Assembly (NCBI GenBank): GCA_037952775.1 | Contig: JBANAY010000003.1 | Location: forward strand, 7,378,001-7,442,000 | Reading direction: 5' to 3' | Length of the DNA: 64,000 nt | Origin: Clonostachys chloroleuca | Lineage: Eukaryota; Ascomycota; Sordariomycetes; Hypocreales; Bionectriaceae | Shown here: positions 34,701 to 45,770 of the stretch, piece by piece | Layout of the letters: every line of letters starts with the position of its first letter | How positions within the stretch are numbered: position 1 is the stretch's first letter | Translations under genes and position numbers: made by a program | The notes under the pieces: generated by a model | What the model was told of the DNA's origin: nothing | The model's database searches: none | Seen by the model: the letters and a program-made list of their open reading frames with translations, nothing else

Positions 34701-35271
34701 CCTCAAGTCTCTGACCCCTGGCGACAAGGCGCTAGTTTCCATCCGCGCATCCAGTCCCAAGTTCAAGATGCCCAAGGCCCCAGAGGCAACCCCTATCATC
34801 ATGCTCTGCTCCGGAACAGGTCTCGCTCCTTTTCGAGCTTTCATGCAGGAGCGGGCTATATTGATTCGCGAAGGGAGACGGACGCTCGCGCCTGCTCTTC
34901 TGCTTGTTGGATGTCGCACCGCCGAAAGTGATCGACTCTATGCCGAAGAGATGGACGAGTGGAACAGACTAGGGGTTGCTGATGTACGATATGCGTTTAG
35001 CCGTGAGCCCAATCATCAATTGGCCAACGGATGTTCGCGGGTGCAGGACCGCCTAGTGCAGTCTGGCGAGGATGTCGTGCGGCTGTTTCAAGCTGGAGCC
35101 AAGGTGTACACTTGCGGAAGTAGTGCGCTTCTCCAGGGGATGAAGGAAGCAGCAACAGCTGTCATTGTACAGGCAAGACAGAAGAAGGGCCTCAGTGCAA
35201 GTGAGGAGGATCTGGAGAACTGGTTCCGACAACATCATGATGATAGACTTGTAAGCGATGTATTTTCTTGA
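31791..35271 (+). CDS. Self-sufficient P450-reductase fusion, CYP505 (P450foxy-like)
   Basis: Bifunctional enzyme of 1079 residues in which a P450 is fused to its NADPH-P450 reductase, as in Fusarium P450foxy and bacterial BM3; such enzymes hydroxylate fatty acids near the omega end. Exons 31791-32151, 32225-32665, 32720-33123, 33186-34328 and 34381-35271, all in phase. P450 part: TPIPGPKGLPIIGNL start, I-helix FLIAGHETTSG, ExxR in REALRLSP, PERM, heme loop PFGTGLRGCIGRAFAW. Reductase part: FMN sites LFGSNTGSCQALA, TASYEGQPTDN and FGCGHKDW; FAD site ARYYSISSSS; NADPH sites LCSGTGLAPFRAF and VYTCGSS. All cofactor motifs are intact. No membrane anchor is seen, so it should be soluble. Confidence 0.96.
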
Positions 35272-35655
35272 GCAAATCGGGTTGGTTTCCACCTTTGCAG
35301 GCATCAATTGCGGATATTGGCTTCATCTGTCGTAATTATGAATATGAGATTAGGCAGTTCAGTTTTAATCAAATGTGTTATTCTTTTTTTAAGTAGCTAG
35401 ATGTGTAGGTTGCACTGAAGGAAAGGAGCTGAGTTTGTTGATGCTCGAAATCCCAGTTGGCCTCTTACCTTGACTTCCCTAGTTTGTGGTAATAGCAATG
35501 AATAATCGATACAACTGTCTTGAAATCCTCCATGTACGAAATTGTTGAAAGAGTTAAAGAAATTTGGAAGTGCCAGAGAAAAGTGACATCACCCTCCTTC
35601 TCATGATTAGGTTTTCTTACATACTAAATATTTTTGAAGCGAGACAAAGGACTAT
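35272..35655. other. Intergenic region between convergent genes
   Basis: About 0.4 kb between two 3' ends; nothing supportable. Confidence 0.5.
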
Positions 35656-37326
35656 TTACAAAATTACTGTGTCCGCAAATTCGCTAAAATCATACACATC
35701 TTCCGCATTCGAAGTATAAGGAGCAGTCCATTCACCTGTGAAAGAATTCACAAACCATGATGGATCTCTTTTCGGTAGCAGAGCAGACTTGAGGTCATGT
35801 CTATCTGGCAAAGATGGAAAATCCGTCATTTCTTCGGGATCATCTTTGCCAGTCATCGTATGAATATGAACTCCATGTTGAGCGCCGGCTTCTACTGCTT
35901 TTTGAAAGTAACCTTTTGGGTTCTTCTTCGCCAGAAATCTTTCGATTCCGTCAACAAACACCATTTTAAGTTTTGGATAGTTCCCAGATTCGAGCATGCC
36001 AACGATGCCATCGTCAACGATGTCTGTTACGTGCGCTTTCTCCTCGCCTAATCCAATGAGGTATTCAAGGCCACAGAAAGCTACGGCCTCTATCGATCGT
36101 GGCAGGCCAGTTTTGAACTCTCGCACCACGTCGTCATGGGTGGCCTGGATGTGAGTTTCAGGGAATCCGAGATTTCCCGACGCTTGGTTTACAATGTCCT
36201 GCACACAAATGCTAACGATTCTCAAGTTGGCCATTTGCTTCAGTTTCATCGGTTTGCAGATGACCAAGTGAGATGCAAGGACCAATTCTGGGTTGTAGTA
36301 GAGAAAGTTCTTGATTGATGCGCTCGACGGCGATTCGGTGAGATAGCCAGCAATTTGGTCGCTCTCAGTCTGAGTATCGGCCTCTCCGCGGATGATCATT
36401 GACTCAAGAGCAGCTGGCGCTGCGCATAATACCTCTCGGAAAACGAGTGAGTCGCCTCTAATTCTGTCCAGAATAATAGTCTTGACGGAGGAACTCCCCG
36501 GGGGAAGGTCGTAAAAAGTCGATGAAGTTCCTAGGTACTCGAGTTCTGGATGATATTCCATTTCCAAGTTCCGATAATACACCTCAACGATATTGGGAAG
36601 TCGCAATAGTTTCGCTAGACCGTCAACCCGAGCTGATATTCCATCAGACCCAGCTTGAGCAGCCACGGTCGGAACACCGACAGCCACAGTTCGAAGTGAT
36701 AGGAAACCAGGCGGCCACGGGGTTCGGTTGCGGATGCTCCAGCTAATCGCGGTTTTCAGCCAAGTGAAACTTGTATGCCCATCGTGCGGTCTTTCGACGA
36801 ACTTCAAGGCCTTGAGCCGTGGAAGAAGAGAAATCAAAACCATTTTGAAGAAACCGTCCTCGCCATCTCTCACCCTCTGGCAGGCTATATCATGCTGGAC
36901 GCCCGACATGACTGACTCTAACCTTTCAAGATGGTACTCCAGCTCTCCAATTGCAAACGGGAGGCTCAGTGCCACTTGGTCCCGCGTCAGCGAGACTGTG
37001 CCACTTGGGGATAGTTCCCAGGACCGCCACTCATCCCACGATCTCCTGCTGCCCCAGATCTCCAGCTCACGCACGTGCCATGCCTCTATTGCATCTGGGC
37101 CAACCGTGCAGGAAGCGCTGTGGAACAGGCGCAGAAGTGTTTGCGGGTAACGGTCTGAGGCTATTCTGCTATCCTTGTACGCGGCGCGATGTTTGCCAAG
37201 GACTCTTTCTGACCTGTAGTAGATCGACTTGCACGTCCGAGCAAGCGCGAAGTGCCAAGACGGCTCTAGGAATTCGTAGACGTGGTCCAAGAGCTCCGTC
37301 ACTTCAAATAACCGCGTGACATCCAT
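35656..37326 (-). CDS. F-box-like domain protein
   Basis: Single-exon gene of 556 residues. The N-terminus VTELLDHVYEFLEPSWHFALARTCKSIYYRS has the pattern of an F-box (a helix, then LARTCK.. before a second helix), which would bind Skp1 in an SCF ubiquitin ligase. The rest has scattered leucine-rich stretches (SLRTVAVGVPTV, LPNIVEVYYRNLEME, LRIVSICVQDI, LKMVFVDGIERFL) consistent with an LRR-like substrate-binding half, as in many Aspergillus F-box proteins. No signal peptide or membrane helix. The target protein is unknown. The only ATG consistent with an F-box at the start is 37326, and an extended TATATATATAT lies just before it. Confidence 0.72.
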   Translation of the reverse strand: MDVTRLFEVTELLDHVYEFLEPSWHFALARTCKSIYYRSERVLGKHRAAYKDSRIASDRYPQTLLRLFHSASCTVGPDAIEAWHVRELEIWGSRRSWDEWRSWELSPSGTVSLTRDQVALSLPFAIGELEYHLERLESVMSGVQHDIACQRVRDGEDGFFKMVLISLLPRLKALKFVERPHDGHTSFTWLKTAISWSIRNRTPWPPGFLSLRTVAVGVPTVAAQAGSDGISARVDGLAKLLRLPNIVEVYYRNLEMEYHPELEYLGTSSTFYDLPPGSSSVKTIILDRIRGDSLVFREVLCAAPAALESMIIRGEADTQTESDQIAGYLTESPSSASIKNFLYYNPELVLASHLVICKPMKLKQMANLRIVSICVQDIVNQASGNLGFPETHIQATHDDVVREFKTGLPRSIEAVAFCGLEYLIGLGEEKAHVTDIVDDGIVGMLESGNYPKLKMVFVDGIERFLAKKNPKGYFQKAVEAGAQHGVHIHTMTGKDDPEEMTDFPSLPDRHDLKSALLPKRDPSWFVNSFTGEWTAPYTSNAEDVYDFSEFADTVIL

Positions 37327-37360
37327 GTTGGCTGATGCCGATACGAATCAGCAGAGAACG

Positions 37361-37370
37361 ATATATATAT
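37361..37370 (-). promoter_or_regulatory. TATA-like run before the F-box gene
   Basis: ATATATATAT about 35 bases upstream of the ATG at 37326. The short distance would leave a very short 5' leader, so this may be a simple AT repeat instead. Confidence 0.3.
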
Positions 37371-39424
37371 AGCCCAGTGCCGAGCGTTCTCATTCATCTA
37401 CCAAGTGATTGATGGATTTTGCTAATGATTTTTGCTATGTCGTCGCTATCGCTGGGCCGTTGCGATAAATTTGCCATTCATAAGAGGCAGGTGAGGGAAA
37501 AACTCGGATAAGTCGGAAAGTTGGAAGAGTCTCGCGACGATCTATCATGATTCAATTGATTCAGTGTGTAGATATCGTCAAAGTACAGAGTTATCCGCTT
37601 GTCGGTACAGCGGAATTGTGTCTTGGCGAACGAGAAACCGCACGTTCACTGAGTTTGAAATCCACGCGCAGAAAACGCTGCATGGATGCTTCGATTTCTT
37701 CATGCCCCCGCCCCTTTCCATCGGAAGATGCCTCCGATTTTCTCCACTGGTAGGGAATAGGTAATCAATTCAGCAATTCTTATAGGCCAGGTCCTTGGAG
37801 TTAGACTAGTCTGCGTTGATGGCGCCAGATCTGCATGAGAACTGCTTGGCGGACCGGCGGGCAAGCGGGGTTTTCTCCCTGCTTACCTGCTCAGCTAAGA
37901 GGAACTGCTATTAGTAATCGTATTTCATTGGCTGTCTTTGATGCCCTCTGACCTCTACACGGGACGCGCCAAGTCATCATGAACACTGTCTCCTTGCCTT
38001 GTTCCCAGAGCCTGTCATCGGCAGGCATGAGTTACTTGATCAATCTCTAGCGGCTCATTGGATACTAGGATTATCTCGATTAAATGAAACATGAGTTATG
38101 GTTATAGTTCCTGAAACTTTCCTAGGGAGTGGAGACTGGTTCAAATCAGCTTCATCTGGTACCTTATAGTTAAGAAGTGCCATCGAGTTCTTATTAATTC
38201 AGAGTGAAAACCCTGATTTTTTCCACTGAAAGAACTATTAATCTTGAGACACGTAACATAATGATCAGTATTTAGAAGTCTGTTAGAGATATTATGGCGT
38301 CTTTTCCGGTTAACTTAGCCTAGCACTAACCAGAGAAAATCATATGTGTACAGGGTAGCACTCCTCATGATGGGTGCGTGTAAGTTTGGCCAATAGTTCT
38401 GTGAATCCCACCAAATCGCAAGGATTGTTTCTGATTTCCATTGTTGGATAGCGGGCTCCTAGTCTGGAATGGAGGTAACAAGCCAGTTCGCATTGCGCGA
38501 ATCAAGACGCAGCGTTGGCTCCCATTGTCAATGCCAGAACACGACTGGGCCCCCGTTGCCAAGAAGCTTGACTACTTGGTGGGCAGAGACCCGAAACAGT
38601 GATCTAGATGACAATCGAGTAGGGAGGTTTCACAACATTGAAAGGTAGGGAGGACGTGCCAGCATGGAGATAGTGAAGAGAACTCAAATGGATGTTTCAA
38701 GTGAAGGAATCTAATTCTGAAGCCATATTAGACAAGAACTGTACTCACTCAAATTTTCAGGTGCACTTGGTTTCGTTACTCGTCACGCAGTAAGATGGCA
38801 TGGAAGTCTTTCAGACTCACTGTCAGTTACAGCGAGGAAGACTTACGGGAAGCTATTAACACGAGGGTTCATAATGTAGAGCGGGTGATATTGGATCGAT
38901 CATATGATAGGCTCAAGGGCGCCACCAGCCAATATTCGGTGAGATTGCGCTCGACAAAGTTTCACCTGCTCCAGAAATGTCTCAAACAAAGGACCTCGAG
39001 CAGCGGGCTTATGAAGCCTACTTTCGTAGCTCCGTTTATCTAGCTCACGAATAAACTCAAAACGTTGATGAGATCTCGGCAAGAATCTATGCTTGTATAA
39101 AGCCATGGGTTCAATTGCATGACAGAGTGAACCAGTAAACGGTCCTGGTGGGTAATGGGGACTGCGGTCACTGTTGTCTCACACACATCGACGCTGCTCA
39201 GGCACAACGATCCGAAGGAATGCTCGAGGAGACATTAAATTATGGGACATCTGGTGCAGATTGTATTATTTTCCCAATCTTAAGATACATGCCACGTATG
39301 CCACACCCTACATGTAAAAACTGCACCATCCTGCGGACAAATTCTCATGTCCACGCATCCTTGCCTTACTGCTCATCCTGGACGGCCGAAGAATGAAGAA
39401 AATGCACGCCGGAAGTGTGTTGAT
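37371..39424. other. Intergenic region, no gene seen
   Basis: About 2.1 kb without a supportable gene. Frames of 60-80 codons (38365-38562, 38795-39043 and its antisense 38900-39106) have no recognisable family content. Confidence 0.45.
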
Positions 39425-39824
39425 TTATGAAGCCGCGCCTGCTATTCCAATTAGCAAATACTTGATTTACGGAAGACTCTCTTGTTGAGTTTCACTTACT
39501 GTCGGTAAAGCCGTGCGCCTTGGATGAATCATACTTGTAGCATTGCCCATCAGCTCCGCAGAAGTCTGTGTCAAGGCGGCAGCACTGCTTGGCGCAGCAA
39601 AGATTGAACGGACAGCAGCGGCCATTGCAGACGAAAGGGTAGCCAACAGGGCACAGATCATCGTCCGGGCCCATGACGCTCTTGCCGATTCTGGCGGCGG
39701 ATCTGTGGAAGTCGCCTTCGTTGAGGCCGGCCAAGTCAACGGTGGGAAGATTCCGAGCCATGGGCTGGGTTCTGGCAGCTGCCAGAAGAGGGAGAAGAGA
39801 AACGAGTGCGAAAGTGACCTTCAT
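39425..39824 (-). CDS. Small secreted cysteine-rich protein
   Basis: Secreted protein of 112 residues from exons 39500-39824 and 39425-39438. The intron (61 nt, GTAAGT, CTAAT branch, CAG) is canonical; without it the frame would end at 39492 with two lysine-containing codons more, so the end is slightly uncertain. The signal peptide is KVTFALVSLLPLLAAART. The mature part has ten cysteines within 40 residues in the order C, C, CC, CC, CC, C, C (DLCPVGYPFVCNGRCCPFNL...), a granulin-like pattern of doublets that suggests a disulfide-knotted fold. No enzyme domain. Proteins of this size and pattern are found among fungal effectors and antimicrobial peptides, but I cannot assign a function. Confidence 0.8.
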
Positions 39825-41534
39825 TTTGATTAACGTATGGTGACCTTGAAGGTGGAGTCGAAGCCGAAGGGAAGTCAACGAGTAGTCGGTAAGTTTAGAG
39901 GAGGGTGACCTTTTCTACAGAGACTGACCCTTCTCTTTATACCTTGGTCGAAATTATGTGGGTTGCTAATTTCAAACGTGCACCTGGGCTGATCGAATGA
40001 TCGTAGCGTGGAAACGGCACGCGTAATCTTGGTGAGACAGGAAAGTGTGTCCAACACGTCCTCTGGGCTGGAATTTGACCTTTGAAGGGAATGCGACGAT
40101 CTCGACCGTTTGGAAGGTATGTGTCTTAAAGCCACTTTAGCCCCTTGCCTCGGGGCCCTCGAACTAATGCGCGCTTGAAGCCTGCCGAGAACCCAGTGTC
40201 TTTGGAGATAACATAAAAAAATCATATCCGGGGGAGTGGAGGTGAGAGTCTGAGTCTGAGCCAGAGCCTGCTGCATTTGATGATCATTTAAGTATCCCAT
40301 TCTGCAGCGAAGAGAATCTCATTCACTTGACTGTTCTTCATTCTATCGTCTCGGCCACAAAGCATTTCGCTCAGAGACTCACCTGGAGTGTGTTCAATTG
40401 CCTTAGGTAATTTATTTTGGAGTCGAGCTGTTATCAGTAATGAATCCGGGGTTCATCGATTTGTAAAAACAATTATGATGTGTATCTTTGAGGATGGGGC
40501 TTCTTTTTGTACCTATATAACTAAATTCCGTTGGTTTCTTTTTCTTCTCACCGAGACTCGCTACTCTCATCCTGCTGTAATTCTCAGACCGTGTTTAGCG
40601 TATGCTCTTATTTCACTGATGTTCGAATAATGAGATATATCAAATGCGCCATCCGCTTATTATAGAGGCTAAAGGAGTATGTTTTCGCCTTTTGCATAGA
40701 TAGATGAATAACCCACAAAGCAATTTCATTCAGCTAACTTGAAAGGATGGCAGTTTGTTTAATGTGATTCATAAACACAAGATCTCGGTATCCGGAGATC
40801 TTCTTCCGCATTTCCTTTGACACGTCATTATTGGATCCTTCTCATTTAGATCCTGTCATACCCCTCAATCCCGTCATGTGGGTTTTGCATTTGTTAAAGA
40901 TGCTGCGGGGTTGCCGAGGCTCAGCTGGGGTTGACTCAGGAGGATGGAAGGATCTCGGAAGGGTGGCAAGCCGAAGTAGGTTTTATTCTCTTTGCCAATT
41001 CATGAGAAGCTCTACTCAACACTCACAGCGTTCAAGCAAGATAGATGCATCTCATATAAAATCCTTGAGCGCCTAGCCTGACCTGTATCGTCTGTTACAT
41101 TGATCTGACTATTCTCACGATGCGGCCATGTTTCTGTTGTCAGAGCGTCTCCCCTAGATATGCACCCCGCACTCTCGTTCAAGGCTGCATGTGCGATTAC
41201 GATCTAGTTCATCAGACAGCTTTGCGTCGGATTTAAGGTCCCCACCCCCCTGGCTGTTTATTATACTTTTGTTAATAACATATGATAAGCATCATTTTAT
41301 CCAGACGGAAGAATACTACTTAAGGAAAGCGCCCACCCATCCACTCCCTTGTAACGGCGGGTTGAGTTCATTGTCTTCCCTCGTCTATACCATCTATCTT
41401 GCCTAAATATTTCCTGACTTGAATTATTTACTTATCACACCAGGGTGAGAAAGTATTCACCTTATCTCCAGTCAGGCCTAGCTGCCACTCACATCCACAC
41501 GCACGCTTTCCAAATCGGATAATCCCGAATCAAA
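39825..41534. other. Intergenic region, divergent promoters
   Basis: About 1.7 kb between the cysteine-rich protein (minus) and the alcohol dehydrogenase (plus). No gene is supported; frames at 40388-40630 and 40831-41076 resemble nothing. Confidence 0.5.
39935..39941 (-). promoter_or_regulatory. TATA box of the cysteine-rich protein gene
   Basis: TATAAAG on the minus strand, 111 bases before the ATG at 39824. Motif and spacing only. Confidence 0.4.
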
Positions 41535-42812
41535 ATGGGTGGAGGATCCCCGCCTGTGGTACCCAAGCAGCATAAGGCTATCATCTATGACAATCCGGGT
41601 GCGGTATCCACCAAAGTAGTTGACATCGACACACCGACGCCCGGCCCAGGAGAAGTCCTCGTCAACTTGTATGCATGGTTCTCGATAGATGTAATTGAAC
41701 ACAGCTAACAAAATCCTTGGATAGAACCCACTCGGGCGTATGTCACTCAGACTATGGCGTGATGACCAACAGCGTACGTAAACAAATTCTTGCGTGGAAC
41801 CACAAGCTGACCAGTAAAATAGTGGCGAATCCTACCTGCACCAACTCCTCAAGGGCAGATTGGAGGACATGAGGGTGTTGGCAGAGTTGTACGGCTTGGT
41901 CCCGGAGCAGACACCACTGGCATCAAGATAGGAGACAGAGTAGGCGTCAAGTGGATCGCGAGTGCTTGTGGGAGGTGCGGTAAGTGCTTGCAATTTTGGA
42001 GAAATTACTCTATTTTGGCATCCATCTTCTGACGATTCACTTAAGCACCCTGCCTTGTCCGTCAGGACGGTGTATGCATGAATCAAAGAGTTTCAGGTTA
42101 CTATCACCCGGGGACCTTTCAACAATACGTTCTTGGGCCAGCTGCCTACGTAACCCCGATTCCCGATGGAATAGAGTCCGTTGACGCAGCACCTCTCCTT
42201 TGTGCCGGAGTGACCGTGTATTCGGCATTATTGAAAAGCGAAGCCAAACCTGGACAGTGGGTTGTCATTCCCGGTGCTGGTGGCGGCTTGGGTCATTTGG
42301 CATGCCAGCTAGGAGCAAGGGCTCTTGGAATGCGTATCATTGGTATTGATCACGGATCCAAGGAGAATCTCGTTAAAGATTCCGGAGCTGAACATTTTGT
42401 CGACTTGACCGAATTCTCCAAAGATGAGGAAATGGCGGCTCACATCAAATCTCTTACTGACGACGGACTCGGTGCCCACGCAGTCGTTGTCTGCACAGGG
42501 TCTAATCGAGCATACGCGCAATCAATAACCTTTTTGCGCTTCAGTGGCACAGTGGTGTGTGTTGGTATGCCCGAAGGTGACATGGTTCCCATTGCTACTG
42601 CTAAGCCGAGTTTGATCGTCACCAAACAGTATCGCATCGTTGGATCCGCCGTTGGTAACCAACATGAAGCGATTGAGGTGATGAAGTTCGGTGCCAGAGG
42701 TATAGTGAAAGCCCACTCTGAGGTAAGGAAGATGGAGGATTTGACGCAGACCTTCAAGGATATGCATGAGGGGAAATTGCACGGCAGAGTTGTTTTGGAC
42801 CTCTCCTCGTAG
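41535..42812 (+). CDS. Zinc-dependent alcohol dehydrogenase, yeast ADH type
   Basis: NAD-dependent medium-chain alcohol dehydrogenase of 368 residues. Exons 41535-41668, 41725-41773, 41823-41979 and 42046-42812, with introns of 49-66 nt in phase. Catalytic zinc ligands are the cysteine in [11 protein letters not shown] and the histidine in [10 protein letters not shown]. The structural zinc site has four cysteines in [16 protein letters not shown]. The nucleotide-binding loop is [13 protein letters not shown] and an acidic residue follows the second strand ([10 protein letters not shown]). Length, single GHE site and the 'C-x-x-C-x-x-C-x7-C'-like lobe match fungal ADH I/III enzymes, usually ethanol/acetaldehyde interconverting and cytosolic. 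The sequence does not tell which alcohol is used. It is convergent with the bZIP gene. Confidence 0.93.
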
Positions 42813-42961
42813 GGCTCTATTTAACCTACCTATGTCCCTATTTTGATGTGGGTAGGGATGTATATATGGCCACTTTGAAGGCTCTGCATCTTTGGGGAAT
42901 TGCATTCATCTAAACCGAATAACTTTGAATGATACACCTCGGTGCGGACGATTTCATACCA

Positions 42962-43945
42962 TCAAATCTCTACGATTAACCTGTCTTCTCCTCTGCTCTC
43001 CCTCCACCGATTTGTCGACTGAATTAGATCTCCACAGTTAGCGAGGAGAAATTGATATTTATTTGCAAAGGCTTCGGTAATTTCCCACTGGTCAAGTCTC
43101 CAAGGATCTCCCCAGACTATGACTCCACGCAGTTCCAAATCACTAAACCCTCCGAACAGTCCGCCATAACCGTCGCTTGCTAGCTCGGCCATATCATACT
43201 TGTCAGCTTCGAGAATAAGGTGTTGCGCATTTCAGGAAACGGAACAGAATCAACCAACGGATTGTGAGGGGTGCTCAACTGGAGCTCTGTCGGTAAGAGT
43301 GTTGATGGGATTGCGGGTGGAGGAGGAATTGCAAATGGTAAAAGTGGCAAGACGCTCTCGCATTCTCTCGGCAAGTGCTTGAGATTTCCAAGGAGATTCA
43401 TGTTGGTCAAAAGAGCTCGTTTCAGATTGTACTGAACCAGTGTGATAAGTTTATGATCCGGCGAAAGAGGAAACAATACTTTGGGGAGTCTGGTATGGCT
43501 TGAATACTGAAGAACGAGAGGTGGGATCAGCATATCCTGCCCCGGTGTGTTTGGATGATCACCTGCTCGAGTAGCTCCCGATGATGTCCGAGGAGTTTTG
43601 CGATTGGGGGCCGAATATTGATCTGTGTGGGAGCTGGTATCCTGAGTGTGTCTTTGGTCAGATGACAAGGAGTTGTTGAGCCTCGACCACGGTGGGATCA
43701 GAACTCCGTGTCCACCCCATGAATGTTCTGATGGGCTCGAGTGCGACGTGGAGGCATTGAGCATCTTCTTTCTATTTCCTGCCGTATCGGTTAATTTTTC
43801 AGGCCAAACGAGAGTAGTAGGTAGGTGACATGCGCTTCGCTCGCTGGTTGAGCCGATTCTGGATTTTCCGTCTCTCCGAAGGATCCGAGATCCCCGACCA
43901 ATCGTCATTGCTGGTCTGTCCCCAGTTCATCTTGTCCAACCTCAT
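42962..43945 (-). pseudogene. bZIP transcription factor with DUF3425 domain, interrupted by a frameshift
   Basis: Homologue of fungal bZIP regulators that carry a C-terminal DUF3425. Exon 43830-43945 encodes MRLDKMNWGQ and the basic region DPSERRKIQNRLNQRAKR. A 58-nt intron (GTCACC...ATAG) leads to the exon from 43771. The DUF3425 part reads LITLVQYNLKRALLTN, LPTELQLSTPHNPLVDSVPF, PEMRNT, and then, in another frame, LILEADKYDMAELASDGYGG and GVIVWGDPWRLDQWEITEAF to the end at 42962. The switch lies at 43219-43221; one missing base explains it, giving 308 residues if present. The leucine zipper after the basic region is weak. Mutation or base-calling error; in the sequence as given the protein ends early. 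Confidence 0.8.
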
Positions 43946-44313
43946 ACATTCACCTGATTCTCTAGCTCAGCAAAAGATGTGAGAGTAAAAAGTGATGGGA
44001 ACTGTGTTGCTGTTTGAAGTTAGGGGTGTCAGCAGGAGGGAGAAGTGGGGATGCTTGGAGATATGCAAGCTGCTGACCCTCTAACCTCATTTGTTGATGC
44101 TTACTTTTGGAGCACTGGGATCACTCTTTCTGCACTCTGCTGACAAGCTAACCCGTTTGGTTCGCCCAGTACTCATGGTCTTGAACTTCTACTTACTCGC
44201 CTGTAAATATTATAAAAGCGTAGGATAGAACTGTGAAATCATCCTCTTCCTGTTCCTCCTCCTCTAGGCATAGATATTGTATAATATTCCCCTGTCTTAT
44301 CAATTCATGCAAA
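43946..44313. other. Intergenic region, divergent promoter
   Basis: About 0.37 kb shared by the bZIP gene (minus) and an SDR gene (plus); TATAAAAG at 44211-44218 points to the SDR gene. Confidence 0.5.
44211..44218 (+). promoter_or_regulatory. TATA box of the second SDR gene
   Basis: TATAAAAG, 103 bases before the ATG at 44314. Motif and spacing only. Confidence 0.45.
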
Positions 44314-45383
44314 ATGCCTGGACTCGGAGGGTTTACGGAGTTTAACCCAGACACAGACATCCCCTCCTTGGCGGGAAAGGTCATCCTCGTTACTGGCGGT
44401 ATGATGTATGTTTCCTTCTCAACTTCATGTTGACTGACCTTATCCTGGCTAGGTACCAACGGAATCGGAAAAGCCACAGTCAAAGCGTTCGCCAAACATG
44501 GCCCTGAACACATCTATTTCACAGGTCGCAACAGTGATGCCGCCGCTTCTCTCACCAGAGAGCTTGAGGTTACGCACCCTGGAATAAAGATTACATTTAT
44601 TGAAATGGATCTTTCATCTCTCGCATCCGTGAAGGCTTCTTGCACAAGATTTACCCATGATCGCCTTGACATATTAGTATGCAACGCGGGTGTGCTTGAC
44701 GTGCCGCTCGGAGTTAGCACCGACGGCTTTGAGATCCATCTGGCCACAAATCATCTCGGCCATGCCATGCTCATCAAAGATATGCTTCCCGTCCTGCAGA
44801 ATACAGCAGAGGCCCCAGGAAGCGATGTAAGGGTGGTGAGCCTGAGCTCCTCTGGTCACTTCGCCCACTCAAAGGACGGCTTGTTCTGGGATCATATTAA
44901 GACTCCGATGAGAGATCTACGTGTTACGTGGGCAAGATATGGGTACGCCTTCTCCCCTTCTGATAAGGTTCCGCAACATATAATCTTCCATTTTTGCGTT
45001 TGCTCTGTGAAGCTAATGGCACCTTAAATAGGCAATCCAAACTTGCCAACCTTGTTTACGCCGCGGAACTTGCACGTCGGTACCCTAAGATTCTAAGCGT
45101 TTCTGTCCATCCTGGATTTGTTGATACACCCATGATCCATAATTCGAGTCTTTTAGCAAGGGTTGCGATGTATGTGGGCCACTGGCTGAAGAATATTCCT
45201 CAATTCACGATGGACCAGGGCGCCTTTAATCAGCTATGGGCCGCTGCTGGTGCTAAGAGAGATGTGCTAATTAACGGAGCATACTACACGCCGATCGGGG
45301 TTGTCGGCGAGCTTGATGAGGTTGCGAAAAGTGAAGATTTTGCAAAGAGATTGTGGGATTGGACTAATGAAGTCTTGCTTTAG
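44314..45383 (+). CDS. Short-chain dehydrogenase, retinol dehydrogenase-like
   Basis: NAD(P)-dependent oxidoreductase of 308 residues in the SDR group close to retinol dehydrogenases and WW-domain oxidoreductase-like enzymes. Exons 44314-44398, 44453-44942 and 45032-45383, introns 54 and 89 nt, in phase. The cofactor motif VTGGTNGIGKATVKAF spans intron 1. Next come the TGRN arginine (NADP preference), MDLSS, DILVCNAGV, the catalytic serine region RVVSLSSSGH and the catalytic Tyr/Lys in YGQSKLAN, which spans intron 2. VHPGFVDTPM follows. All catalytic residues are present; no signal peptide is seen. The substrate is unknown; no neighbouring gene gives a clear hint. Confidence 0.93.
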
Positions 45384-45770
45384 AGAGAACTCGCTTCGTG
45401 GGAGGCGACTGTTTGAATCATATGAAAGAATTAGGAGGGAACGAATCCTTATTCCAATGATCGAGTTATCTGCAATGGCGAAAGACATTTCAACATACCA
45501 CGAGGACTTGACTTCCTCAAGGATCTTTGTATTCGGCTCCCCTCCAATTAGAAGGCATCGATGAGAACGTAATTGATTTTTCCATGTAATTAATTAGTAA
45601 CAGCCCCTAAATAGCAACATCTACACGCTAACTGGAATGGTGGTATTAGATGTGGATCAGACGTGATGCTGAGCCAAAAATCAGCCGGGGCTCTAACGCT
45701 GCTCCTTTCTCATCCGCGGAAGTAGAACATCTTATTGGCACACGAGAACCACGAGTGCGGTCACCATACC
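45384..45770. other. Intergenic region, no gene seen
   Basis: About 0.39 kb containing the 3' flank of the SDR and the promoter of the next regulator. The Zn2Cys6 frame is open upstream of its ATG, to 45735, but without another ATG. Confidence 0.5.
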
